Source of the DNA: Dipteris shenzhenensis
Lineage: Eukaryota; Polypodiophyta; Polypodiopsida; Gleicheniales
Assembly (NCBI GenBank): GCA_047967505.1
Contig: CM106538.1
Length of the DNA stretch: 64,000 nt
Reading direction: 5' to 3' (one strand)
Shown here: in pieces, positions 21,633 through 33,161 of the stretch
Layout of the letters: each line of letters starts with the position of its first letter
Numbering within the stretch: the stretch's first letter is position 1
Translations under genes and position numbers: made by a program
Notes under the pieces: model-generated
The model's database searches: none
Told to the model about the DNA's origin: nothing
Seen by the model: only the letters and a program-made list of their open reading frames with translations

Positions 21633-23430
21633 CTAGGGAAACCTCCTCTGGAGATTGCTTACCCTTTCCCATGTTGAACTCTCTTCAGGTCTATCTTTCC
21701 ACTTAACCAGACTTTCTTGCCATATTGTATGCCGTGTTCTTTTTTCTTGTCTATTTGAAATTCTTTTTGGTTCATGTGGTAAAGATGCGGGTTTAATGAG
21801 TTCAACTAGGACTTCATTTCCAAGGAGATTATCATCATCTCCTAATTTTCTTTTTACCCTACTAACATGAAAAATTGGATGTACTCTACATCCCTCAGGT
21901 AAGGCTAATTTGTAAGCAAGTTCTCCAATCCTCTTAAGTATGGTGAATGTTCCACAATACCTAGGAGACAACTTTGGACATTTCCCTCTCTTTAGAGATT
22001 CTGAAGATTCAGGTACCTTAAGGTAGACTTTCTCATTTACTTCAAACTCCAACTTTCTATGGTGGGGGTTTGCATAACTTCGTGATTTGTCCTCAACTCT
22101 TCTTATGCTATCTTTAGCTAACTTAAGCACTTGATTCATATCTTCAAGAAAGTCTTTGGCCACTTGAACCTTCTCTTTTTCGAGCCCCACTATCATTGGG
22201 GCTCTTGGTTGAAATCCATACATCATCATGAATGGACTAAAACTTGTAGCTGAATGTTTGGCACTGTTATATGCAAATTCTAATATGGGCAAATATTGTT
22301 CCCAATTAGTTTGCCGCCTACTTATATATGCTCAAAGCATATCCTCAATTATTTGATTCACTCTATCAGTTTGACCACCACTCTGTGGATGATCCACGAT
22401 GCTCAATGAAGTTTCTAACTTCTTAAACATAGCCCTCCAAAAATGGCTATTAAATTTGCTATCCCGGTTACTAACAATGCCGGTTGGTAGCCCATACAAT
22501 CTTTAGATATGCTCAAAAAATAGCCTAGCTAATTTTGGAGTTTTAACATCTTCATTGACTAGAATAAAATGAGCCATCTTGGTCAACTGATCCACAATTA
22601 CCGTCACAAAGTTGTGCCCCCTCTGTGTCCTAGGTAATCCCACAACGAAATCCATGGAGATGCTTTCCCATTTGCCAGATGGAATCTCCAATGGGTGTAG
22701 GAGACCTCCTACCTTAAGGCGTTCAGCCTTATTGACCTGGCATTTTTGGCACTTCAATACATAATCTTGGATGTCCTTACCTATTCCAGGCCAAAAGAAT
22801 GGTCTTTTCAAAAGCACATATGTCTTATGAATTCCCAGGTTTCCAGCACTCAGACTATCATGACATTCAAAATGAATTTGGTGCCTAATGTCATTATTAT
22901 CCGAGACACATACTCTACCCTTGTAGAGCAAGTAGCCATCTTCAATAGTATATTTTTTCCACTTGAGTTCTTTATCACCAACCTGTAGTGTGTCACCAAA
23001 TCCATGCGACTCCTCAATGAAAGCCTCTCAATTAGTTGGATTCCTATTTCTAATTGCTTTCCATATTTCAGAGAAGTGAGGATCAAACTCAAATTTACTC
23101 TTTAAGGACTCTAGGAAATCATTTTGAAATTGAGTAAAACTCAATTAATTAACAATTGGCATTCGGCTAAGAGAGTCTGCTACCACATTGAACTTCCCTT
23201 TCCTATATGTCAATTTTATATCAAACTCTTGCATTAACTCAGCCTATCTAGCTTTTCTACCTTTAAGCTCTGGCTGATTATAAATCCACTTAATGCTCTC
23301 CTGATCAAAGATGATCTCAGATTTTGCACCATATAAGTAGTGCCTCCACTTTTTTAAAGCATAGACTATAGCATATAGTTCTTTCTCATATGCTAAGTAA
23401 TTCCGTTGGGCGCTATTAACTAGAAAAGAA
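21633..23430 (-). pseudogene. Ty3/gypsy chromovirus pol fragment B: RNase H, integrase, chromodomain
   Basis: Minus strand order. RNase H: SAQRNYLAYEKELYAIVYAL near 23,370-23,420, IKWIYNQPELKG, and ADSLSRMP near 23,165. H2C2 finger: HDSLSAGNLGIHKTYVLL, WPGIGKDIQDYVLKCQKC at 22,770-22,860. Integrase core: SISMDFVVGLPRTQRG and VDQLTKMAHF (22,555-22,660), IVSNRDSKFNSHFW near 22,450, QSGGQTDRVN near 22,370. From 22,292 the frame is open for 219 codons and ends in a chromodomain (ESLVKWKDRPEESSTWE). Chromodomains steer integration to heterochromatin marks. The reverse transcriptase is missing at the 23,430 junction, and stops occur at ~22,500, 22,335 and 23,040. Confidence 0.88.
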
Positions 23431-24420
23431 TTCGAGACAAGAGGCTAGATGCTCGGCATGGCGACGCGCGAGGGCCATATAGGAAAAGGGAACATGAGGG
23501 GAGAAGCATTAACATGGGTGGGGAAAAGGGATTAAGAGGGGTGGGAATGAAGAGGGAGACTATGGCACAAGGGGAGAGGGAGAGGGGAAAGACGAGCATG
23601 TACATAATGGGACGAGGAATGTAGAGATGGAGACATCAAGGGAGGAGGGTCATGCTTTATTTGAAAGGAAGGATGGGGGGAAGAAATCAAAGTACTAGCT
23701 AGGTGGCTTTACAAGAATGAGTGTGTCCCATCAAGGAATAGCCCCCTCCTTTTATAGCCAAGAGAGGGGGTCTCTCCCAATAAATGCATCCTCCCACATG
23801 CATGGTGTGTGTGGAAAAGTCTCCCATGTGGGCTAAGTGGTTACGCACTCTCAATTGTGTGCGACAACCATTGGCCTCATTTTTCCACATATATCATCCC
23901 CCATATCCCAAGTCTAAGATACTCCGTTGCTCTCTTCCCAATTTTATAATACGTTTAATCATCTAGGAGGACAAGTGGAGGGTTGGCACAAGGAATCTTG
24001 CCACCTCATCCTACTTTCCCCATTATTTAACTTGCATTCTTGGACTATCTACACCCCCCCCCCCACATGGGCCTATCCTACATGGAGGGAATAATCCAAT
24101 ATAATATCCACCTCCACCTATTTTATATTACTTCTCCCATGGTCCTTGGTCCATGTCTCACTAAATGCAGGCATGGGACCGCCTAGGTGGAGGGGTGGCA
24201 CATGGAGGAACCATGCCACCTTAACATTTTATAATATAACTACCATGGATTATGTACAACACACCTTATGGGTCCTCTTACATGGAAGGGTGGCACATGG
24301 TCATGCCCTGCCACCTCAACCCTGGGCCCTATGCACATCATATTTTATTATACTATTGCCACACATACAAGCACACACATATATTTATGCCTTTTACCTT
24401 GGTCAAATTTATCCATAACA
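23431..24420 (-). mobile_element. Probable gypsy LTR (3' LTR of fragment C)
   Basis: On the minus strand the integrase of fragment C ends, then comes a polypurine tract (GGGGGGGGGAAC, complement of 24,421-24,435), and directly after it TGTTATGGATAAATTTGACC, a typical LTR start. A strong TATA box (GGCTATAAAAGGAGG, complement at about 23,748-23,763) lies ~660 bp in. The LTR end was not identified. It is placed at the junction with fragment B near 23,430 and is uncertain. Confidence 0.55.
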
Positions 24421-25140
24421 GTTCCCCCCCCCAGGCAGGGAATGCACAGCATTTCCATGCCTAGGACCATCATGAACAAAGAAGGGCTTGAGATAACACT
24501 TGTTGATCACCTTCTTGCCATATGGCTCATGCAGCTCTTGTACTTGTATAGACCCATTACTATGTTCCTTGATGACTTTGTATGGACCGGTCCACAGTGG
24601 AAGGAACTTTTTATCCATCTGGTGGTCCAATCTATTATCAAATCATAGCACAACATCCCCCTCAGCAAAGTGTCTTTCCCATCCCTTGCAAATCTTAGCA
24701 TCCATGCAGGCCTTTTGTCGGTTCTTTTGGATCTCTGTTTGATGGAGTGCGAGGCGTTGGGTTTCATCTAGCTTCTCAAGTTGTACCAACCTGGCCCCTA
24801 CATGTTCATCTTCTATCATCCTCTGTTCTTGTGCTAATCTCAAGGCCAAAATCTCTATCTCTAGTGGTAAAACTGCCTCAGTACCGTACACCAACTCAAA
24901 AGGAGTGTGACCTGTAGACATTTTATGGGTGATGTTGTAAGCCCACACGGCTTTAGTGACCTTCTGATCCCACTAGCTCTTGTTCCCTATGGCCATTTTT
25001 CCCATGGATTTACAAAGGAGGCCATTGGTCCACTCCGTTTGTCCCATGGATTCTGGATAATAGATGCTAGAAGTGCAATGATCAATACCGATGCGATCCA
25101 TGAGCAACTCCACTGCTTCATTTAAGAATGGACTCCCAAA
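24421..25140 (-). pseudogene. Ty3/gypsy integrase fragment C
   Basis: Minus strand. GSPFLNEAVELLMDRIGID and YPESMGQTEWTNGLL (25,020-25,140) are the second half of the integrase core. AYNITHKMSTGHTPFELVYG and TEAVLPLEIEILALRL (24,830-24,945) follow. KFLPLWTGPYKVIKE and VINKCYLKPFF (24,480-24,620) are the C-terminal barrel and end. The 5' part is lost at the 25,140 junction with a segment duplicated at 49 kb. The polypurine tract and LTR lie directly downstream. Confidence 0.85.
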
Positions 25141-25541
25141 CAAATCTAGGAATTGAAGTCTGCAGGGAAATATGGGGGAACAAAGAGAAGGATAAAGCAT
25201 AAAGCATATCTTGCAAACAAAGTCAAACTAATGTTTGACCTAAAATGTGCTTTTTTACATTGGTTTCATTATTAAGAAAAAGTTGAAAGTTTTTTCTCCT
25301 ATAAAAACAAAAGCTCAGTATATATGCCAAGATTGGAACTAAATTTAGAAAAAGAGATAATATTAGGCTTTAAGATTCTAAATTTATAAATAATTTCCAT
25401 GAAAGTTCACCAAATTTTTATTTAAAAAATCTAGATACTTTAAAATTTGGCCAGAATACATATTCATAAATAGCTTGAGATGAATGTTTAGTTTTTTATG
25501 GTTATCTACAAGTAACATGCCAACAACTAGCTAGAGCCTAG
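25141..25541. repeat. Duplicated non-coding segment (copy of 49,058-49,572)
   Basis: Begins AAATCTAGGAATTGAAGTCT and matches 49,058 onward closely, but lacks about 110 bp found at ~49,167-49,277. The final 61 bp (25,481-25,541) match 49,512-49,572 only in reverse complement, so the end of the segment is inverted between the copies. It is non-coding. Confidence 0.85.
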
Positions 25542-25894
25542 TGTATCACCCCACCTGTCGTCTCCTTGAACCATGCATTGTACAATCAATTGTTGAAGAT
25601 TGACATGAAGATCAAGAAAGAGATCTCGCCAATTGGTAGCCGTAATGAGTGGAGGACCAAGCACCAAATACTTGAACTCGCCGAGAAGTGACATAAATAT
25701 CCACCCTCCTCGTGTGGCGTGCGTCCAAGGAGTGAACTTGAAAAAGTTCAGTATCTATGATCTAGTATCAGATATGAATAAAGCAAATGAAATGAAGTAC
25801 TTTTTCTTTTTACAACAAGAGGAAACTCCCTATGGTTAGAGAGCTACAATTCATGAGATTTCACCATATAAGCAATATCATTACACTTTCATCA
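25542..25894. other. Junction sequence before copia copy 2
   Basis: No gene and no match that I can see elsewhere in the window. Confidence 0.4.
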
Positions 25895-27970
25895 CAGTTC
25901 TCATAGTTTGGAAAGCCAGATGGCTCTCCAAACTACAAAGGTCTCCAGCAGCACTTGCATCACCGGTAGCTAGCTCCTTAACCACCTCAACGACTATCTG
26001 CAAGGCCTCTACTCTGCGCTCTGGGCTCGCAAAACGATGGCTCCCTAGCAAAGGTGGCTTCTCAGCATCAACGGCTCCACGGACGACCCCCCAACAATAG
26101 CTTCATGGGTGACCCTCTGACAACAGGCCATCCTACCGTGCTCCTTTCTGCAACACAGCTGTGGGCAATCCCAAAGCAACAACACTTCACCTTGAGCACC
26201 ACCCACGGCCTTCTACTCTCAATTGTGAGCCTTCCTAGATGGCCTCCCTACAGTAGCTTCCAATGCTCCATCATGCAAGATGGCCAATGCTCCAGCCTTG
26301 CCTCTCTGTTCGGCCAGCGCTCTAGCGATAGCCTCTCCACTCGACTGTACTAAGAAGCTCTAAGGTTCCTTCTAGCACTCCAGTGCTCTTTCATTCCTGC
26401 AATGAAGCTCCAAATGGGCTCCTTACCTCCACGGGCTTCAACGTCTTCTACGGCATCGAAGCATCACTCAAACGGCTGTGAGCTTGCAAGCCTGAAGGTG
26501 AAGAAGACGGTGAAGAGCCACAACTCCAAAACTAGCTCCCTGCATGCAACGACGCAATGATGGATTGTCTCTTCACCATCATCTTTTCCAAGTTGCCATT
26601 TCATCATCGTCTTTCTACTTAGAGTCTCTCTTGCTCTCTGACTGAGATATGTGTCAGATAGGAGCTAACCAAGGTTAGGTTCAGTCAACCCTGGTTAGGT
26701 GGTTTGGTCACAATTGTGACACATGGCACCCTATCTGCCACGTCACTCTAAGTGACACGTTAGTAGCCTCGTGAAGCTACCACATCATCAGCTTATCTGC
26801 CAGCTATCACCGACTGCCACGTGTCAGTCAAAGTCAATTTGCCACATCAACATGTGCCACGTCAACCTTATCTGCCATGTCATCTACCATGTCACTTGCC
26901 ACATCATCACAGACACATCACCCTGCTAGCTCATCTGCCACATCAGTATAACTGCATCATCACTACCATGTCATTATTGCCACATCATCTATTGACATCA
27001 TCATTTGTGCCACCTCAGTAGTACCACCTCAGCTATCCAAGCACTGACCCCTGCAGGCACACGCAGTGCTCCTGAGTCACTTCATGTGACCACTCCTGCC
27101 ACCTCAGCACAAGTGTCCACTGGCACACCTCTTGCTAGCCACAGTGCCACATCACACTGCATGTGACCCACAGTGACACATCATCATTGAGCACCATTTG
27201 CACTCCTTTTGCCCCTCCACCTAGATCAAGTCATATCTCTTGATCTAGGAAGAATTTGAGGGTACTCCAAAAAGGAAAGTCGCTCGTTTTTTTGTGCTCT
27301 ATGCATCGTCACATCATGCGCACATTTCGGTGCAAGTTACACTCACATTTGAGCCTCACCGACAAAACCGCTTCCTTCATGCACATTTGCCTCTACATCG
27401 ACACATCTGACGCAACACTTAAAAAGAACAAAAGAAAAGGAACTATTTGCTGTTCTTTCATCGATCGACGGTTGGTATAGATCTAGATCAGACTAGACTA
27501 GATCGCCATAGAGGGGACGCTTTGAATTTCCCCAAGTTGCCAATCTAAGCCATGCCTGAAATTCTTGACTAGTACCTACTCGGAGTCCAGTCCATACACT
27601 CACATATGGTTTCACATCATTACATTACCTGAAACCTTACGTTCATCAGTTCAATGAGTAGACTTCAGAGAGTATAGAGGCATTGCAGATTATTTTAGTG
27701 GGCAGATAGCACTTGATTTCACACACACATGCCACCATTGTAAAGCCTATTCGACTATCTCACGGCATTGTGCACATCATTTCAGCCTTGTAAAGCCTCT
27801 TGGCTATTCTCGGCATCATTGCCACAAGCCTTGTAATACAGATCATAGATTTTATATATTGCAGTTCTATCTTCACTGACAGCTCAGAGATTTCACTTGG
27901 CACAGTTAGTGTATTTGCAGTTGATTCATACAGAGATTTTCACGACACTTTTGAGTACATTTCTTGCACC
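25895..27970 (+). mobile_element. Copia copy 2, 5' non-coding region
   Basis: Plus-strand counterpart of 2330-4392, including the TGCCACATCATC-type minisatellite at about 26,700-27,190 and the leader before gag. No PBS is present next to it and no LTR end was resolved. It is non-coding despite several open frames. Confidence 0.7.
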
Positions 27971-28855
27971 ATGTCTACGACTCGCAACCTCAATCTGGAG
28001 GCATCTACTAAGTTAGACAACTCCAATTATGGTACATGGAAAAACCGAATGGAGACCATTCTTGTACTTCAGGACAAATGGGAGTATGTCGATGGGTCTA
28101 CTTCTAGACCATTGGCCGATCCAGCCACAAGTAGCTCTAGTCCATCTGTTGTCACAGCACTAACAGTGGGATCTATAGCTACACAAACAGTTTCCACACT
28201 AGTAGCAGATCCTACCATTGCCCGAGAGCTCAGGCAAAATGGGATAAGAAAGACAAGTATGCCTATCATCTGATCAAGCAGAATGTGCAAGATGTCATGC
28301 TAGGATAGCTCAACACAGTCAAGACATCAAAAGAAGCATGGGATATGTTTGTAGCTCTCTACGAGTCCAATAACACATCCAAGATTCTCACACTGAGAAA
28401 CCAAATCAACCAGAGTTTTCCCAATAGCAACGAAACCGGTCATGCTTATGTACTCCGCATAAAAGACTACAACAATCAACTTCTTGCAGTAGCACGAGAG
28501 ACAATGAACCCCGCAAAAATGGGTCAAGTCATTTTGAATGGACTAGGAGAGGGTTACGAGAATCTAGTGGAGAGTATTGCCATACAACGGCAAATTCCAA
28601 CAGTGGAAGAACTTTAGTCAGTCCTACTTGGTGAAGGACTCAAGACGCAGGCAATTCAAGCACATAAAGGTCATTCTAATGATCAGGCATTCACAGCTTC
28701 AGACAGAAGTAGAGGTAGAGGCAGAGGTAGAGGTAGATCATATCAGAAAGGTGATCATCATCAGCAACAAAATCAAAGTCAGCATCAGCATCAGCAACAT
28801 CAGAATCAACAAAGAGGAAATCATTCCAACTGAGGAAGATTCAAGGACGAGGGAA
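27971..28855 (+). pseudogene. Ty1/copia gag (copy 2)
   Basis: ATG at 27,971 (MSTTRNLNLEASTKLDNSNY). The frame then runs through WEYVDGSTSRPLADP to a shift near 28,225. The UBN2-type core resumes at 28,345 (MFVALYESNNTSKILTLRN to VILNGLGEGYENLVESIAIQ) and ends in a TAG at 28,618. The Q/H-rich linker follows in another frame. The copy is cleaner than copy 1 but not functional. Confidence 0.85.
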
Positions 28856-29690
28856 TGCGTCCACCATGTCAAACATTCAGTGCAACTACTGTCACCAGTT
28901 TGGACACTATGAAAGAGATTGTTGCAAGAAGCAGTACGACCAAGGCAATCAATCTAGTAGTAATCGAGGGAATTCCCGAGGTAGAGGAAACCATCATGGT
29001 GGACATTCTAGTCACAGTCATTTTGCAAATGAACATGGAAATATGTTTCTTGCAAGCGAGGAAACGCATCAGACTGATACAGTGTACCCAGACAGTGTAC
29101 CCAGACACTGATTTCAATCTCAAAAAGGATTTTAGCTATCAAGTCGACCAAGTGGAACAGGATCCTTGGTATATCGACAACGGTGCATCATCTCACATGA
29201 CAAATCATCAGGAATGGTTCAAGAAATGAAGCCATTAGAAGGAAAGAAAAATGTCATCTACATAGCAAACAATACACCGAATCCAGTTCAAGGGACAGGT
29301 GTTATCCCTATGAACAATTTCACTGGTACAAAAGGATTAGTGAAAGATGTGCTCTATGTTCCGAAGCTCAGCAAGAACCTTTTGTCAGTAGGTCAAATGA
29401 CGGAACACAATTACAAAGTCATCTTTGACGGTGATAAATGCACTATCAGAGACAAATCCAAAAGATGTCAACTAGTAGCAAAAGGTGTCAAGGAAGGATG
29501 CTTATATAGAATGCTAGCTACAGTACCAGATAAGCATGCCATGTCAGCTCAACCGCAACAGATGCCACTATTTGCAAAATGGCACAAGAGATATGGTCAT
29601 GTCAACTTCAAGTACTTGTTAGATCTTAGGAATCAGAATATGGCTAATCGGCTTCCTACCACAAACCGATACAAGGTATGACTCCTTATG
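28856..29690 (+). pseudogene. Copia zinc knuckle, protease and GAG-pre-integrase (copy 2)
   Basis: CCHC knuckle CNYCHQFGHYERDC at 28,878-28,919. Protease signature WYIDNGASSHM at 29,169-29,201, followed by DVLYVPKLSKNLLSVGQMT. GAG-pre-integrase KWHKRYGHVNFKYLLDLRNQN is at 29,577-29,640. A 15-bp tandem duplication (ACAGTGTACCCAGAC at about 29,078-29,107) and a shift near 29,225 break the frame. Confidence 0.85.
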
Positions 29691-30290
29691 AAGCATTCAC
29701 TGGACACAAGCCACACATTGGGCATCTCCACATATTTGGTTGCATAGCATATGCCCACATACATGATGATCATCGCAGGAAATTGGATGCGAAGTCACGC
29801 AAATGCATCATGGTTGGGTACAGTGAAGAAAGCAAAGCATAGAAATTGTATGATCCCATCAACCACAAGGTCATTATTTCCAAAGATGTAATCTTTGATG
29901 AGAAATCAAAATGGAAAACTTTACCTACACAGGAGATAGAAGCATCGACTTCAAAGTCATCTACAGAACATGTTAATGAAGAAGAGCAAGAATTGCCAGT
30001 AACACCCCAAGCAGAGCCACAACAGCTCAGACGGTCTACTAGGGAAAGCAAACCTCCAGCTAGATTGACATATGTTCAGAAAGGCAAAGCAATTCAAGTT
30101 GAAACCACCAACTATGCTCTTATGACTACCATCATGGCTACAGAAGATCCAGTGTACTTTGAAGATGCAGTAGACAAGCTAGAATGGCAAACTGCTATGA
30201 ATGAAGAAATGGATCCTTTGTATAAGAATAATACTTGGGAATTATGCAACCTCCCACTAGGAAAGAAGGCCATAGCAAACAAATGAGTAT
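29641..30290 (+). pseudogene. Copia integrase with core deleted, and linker to RT (copy 2)
   Basis: After NQNMA (29,645) the text jumps straight to RLPTTNRYKV and then TPYEAFTGHKPHIGHLH, which in copy 1 are separated by the HHCC finger end and the whole catalytic core. About 0.5 kb of integrase is missing. The C-terminal part continues (KLYDPINHKVIISKDVIFDE at about 29,850-29,905), then an acidic linker and the pre-RT region EWQTAMNEEMDPLYKNNTWEL (30,183-30,245). Confidence 0.85.
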
Positions 30291-31587
30291 ACAAAGTGAA
30301 ATACAATCCAAATGGAAGTATTCAAAGATACAAAGCCAGATTAATTGCAAAAGGATTTGCACAACAATATGGTTAGGACTATGATGAGACTTACGCTCCA
30401 GTAGTAAAGATGGATTCCATATGGTTCTTGATATCCCTAGTGACACTCAGCAGATGGAATGTGTATCAACTCGATGCAAGAATGCATTTCTCAATGGTTA
30501 TCTAGGCGAGGAAGTCTACATGCAACAACCAGTAGGTTATGTTGAACCACGAAAGGAGAATAAGGTTTGCCATCTCAAGAAAAGTCTCTATGGCTTAAAG
30601 CAAGCGCCCAAAAGTTAGTACAACAAAATTGATAAGTATTTTGCTAATCTGGGATACATGAAATCCAATGCAGATCATACTCTCTACTACAAAGTTCAAG
30701 GGGAAGACATTACTATTGCAGTTTTGTACGTAGATGATCTGATTGTGATAAGAAACAAGGATAGCTTCATCAGAAAACTGAAACAAGACTTATCTGTAGA
30801 GTTCAACATGAAAGATCTTGGACTTATGCACTATTGTCTTGGAATTTCAAGAGTTCTGGAGAGATTCAGATAGCACATTCATGAGTCAGCTCAAGTATGT
30901 TGACAGTCTCTTGAAGAAGTTTCATATGGCAGATTGCAAGATTTCAGCCACTCCCATGGAACAGAGTTTGAAACTTACTAAAGATTCAGAAAAGCCTACA
31001 ATCAACGACAGGTACTATAGGCAACTCATCAAATCTCTTATATATCTAACAATCACACGGCCAGATATTTGTTATGCAGTAAGCTCACTAGCACAGTTTA
31101 TGGCAAATCCAAAACAGTCTCACTGGAATGCAACCAAAAGAGTCTTGAGATACATCATAGGTACAAGATAGTTTGGGATAGAATACAGAGGAAGTCATCC
31201 ACAGTTGCATGGATACTGTGACAGTGACTATGCCAGAGATCATGAGACTAGGAGATCGACACAAGGATATGCATTTTTCCTTGGTCAAGGTGCTATATCA
31301 TGGTTGTCAAACAAACAGCGAACTGTTTCTTTGTCTTCGACCGAAGCGGAATATAGAGAGTACTCACTACAGGTGCATGTGAGGCTATATGGCTCAGAAG
31401 ACTATTGTCAGAAATAGATTGCTTTGATGAGTTGAACCCAACAACAATATACTGTGATAATCAATCAGCTCAAGCATTGGCCAAGAATCCAGTATATCAC
31501 TCCAGGACAAAGCACATTGATGTCAAAGAGCACTTCATCAGAGAAAGAGTGTTACTTGGTGACATCACACTGCAGCATTGTGATAGC
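30291..31587 (+). pseudogene. Copia reverse transcriptase and RNase H (copy 2)
   Basis: RT pieces: KARLIAKGFAQQYG (about 30,335-30,376, with a TAG after YG), [31 protein letters not shown], and the catalytic box LYVDDLIVI at about 30,724-30,750 (YVDD intact). RNase H: HGYCDSDYARDHETRRSTQGYAFF (31,208-31,280), SLSSTEAEYR, TIYCDNQSAQALAKN and TKHIDVKEHFIRERVLLGD (to 31,565). Breaks: TAG at 30,375 and 30,615, a shift near 30,870, a TAG at ~31,170, and a shift near 31,360. Confidence 0.88.
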
Positions 31588-32200
31588 TCTACACATTTTG
31601 AAGTTTTCATGAACATGGAAGAGGGAGTAGCAGCACCTGTTCATGGCACTCGTAGAAAAGAACTCACCTTCACACCATCAATTGTCCAAGATGCAGTGCA
31701 CGAGCATCAAAATGTTTTGAGTGAGAAGAAGCATCTCAAGTGAGAGGTCAAACATCTGAACATCTTGCTTGCGCAAAGAGGGAGCACACCAGACACTGAG
31801 AATGTGCTATGATAACAAACACTCATTGCCACTACTTACCATCGGTAAGTTAGGGATGTGCAACAAGCCCTTCAACATATAAATGTGGGTAGAGCCATCC
31901 AAGATATAGATCCTGACTTCATTGACCTAACTGCTCGCAAGCCATCCACCCTTCCTTTTCCTATCACATATGTGCCTGAAGGACCTTTGTATCCTATTTA
32001 ACAAGATCTCTTTGATACAGCCACTCGGTACTATGTGTTCTTGTGCCATCATTTTTTTCACTTGGTGTGCCTTGTGGACACCTTGAAAACAAGAAGTGCA
32101 TGTGTAGCATGTAATACACCAGTGGCACGTGAGTTTTATGATACACTTGGCATTGGGGCAACTTATTGGCTAATTGCTAGGTCGCAAAGTGTGGATTGTA
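31588..32200 (+). pseudogene. Unknown reading frame fused in frame to copia RNase H
   Basis: At 31,587 the copia text (LQHCDS) should continue KENVA... as it does at 42.7 kb, but switches without changing frame to STHFEVFMNMEEGVAAPV. A charged helix (EHQNVLSEKKHLK, then a TGA, then EVKHLNILLAQ) runs to about 31,810. After a gap with GT...AG-like borders (31,811-31,857) the same frame continues QQALQHINVGRAIQDIDPDF and SACVACNTPVAREFYDTLG, with one TAA. I do not recognise the family. It is probably a captured or juxtaposed gene fragment. Confidence 0.45.
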
Positions 32201-33100
32201 GATAACTTTATTGATGCAAATATGTATTTATTAATGTGAAGCTTGGATAAATCTTTTTGAAACTTTCTTGCCTATTGTTTTAATTTTCCATATGTCCATT
32301 GTGCTCTCAAATTCTCTAATGTAGTCTTTGTCAAATCATGCTAATTGAAAGTTTGTTTACACATATATAAAGTGGTTTGTGTGTTGCATTTCGAAGTGCT
32401 TCTAATACATCATATCATGTTAGTTGAAACTTGGTTTAAGCGTATATGAAGTGGTTTAGGGTTGCATTTTTAAACATCAGATTTGTGTACTTTTAGATTT
32501 GTTCACCATGCTTGCAATCCTCCTCTCATGCTTTGTGTCCATTATTCTTATCATCCTTTTGTGTGGCCTCTTCATGGTGCTACTACACAATTGCCATCAC
32601 TATAGTTATTTGTGTGGTTCACCGCCTGTACGAACCTAAGGGATGGGTTGAGGAGATCCCTGCTTTTGAAGAGATGTTTTTTGTAACTCTACTATGTGCC
32701 GATGTATTTTTTTAAAACTAAACTCTATGGGAATGGTACTATAATTCACATTAGGTAAAGAGGTCATACTTTACACTACAACTATAATTGCCCCTATCTT
32801 AAATGAAAAGGTTTTGTGGTTGTTCGTGCGGTTCACCGCTCACAATGGTGCTAAGGAAATTTTGAGTTTCAATCCTTAAAGTTGAGGAGTATATGGCTAC
32901 ATTGTAATTGTCTCATTTGAGACTAAATTTTCCTTATTACAGAATGTTTTTTCTGCAAAAAAAAAAACACTTTAATGTGTGACAGTGTATTTTTTTAAAA
33001 TTGAACTCTATGACAACGATATTGTAATTTGCATGAAAAAGAAAGCTCATGATTTTTTACTTACTCAAAAGACTATAAAAGTATATACATTGCAGAAAAT
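32201..33100. other. Non-coding AT-rich stretch
   Basis: No credible gene. Contains two similar ~110-bp passages (about 32,690-32,790 and 32,980-33,040, both with TATTTTTTTAAAA[CT]T[AG]AACTCTATG), i.e. a diverged duplication. Confidence 0.5.
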
Positions 33101-33161
33101 ATCGATTAAGCTTCAGCATCGATACTTTCACTGTCATTAGATTTTGTAGGTTGAGCAACCT

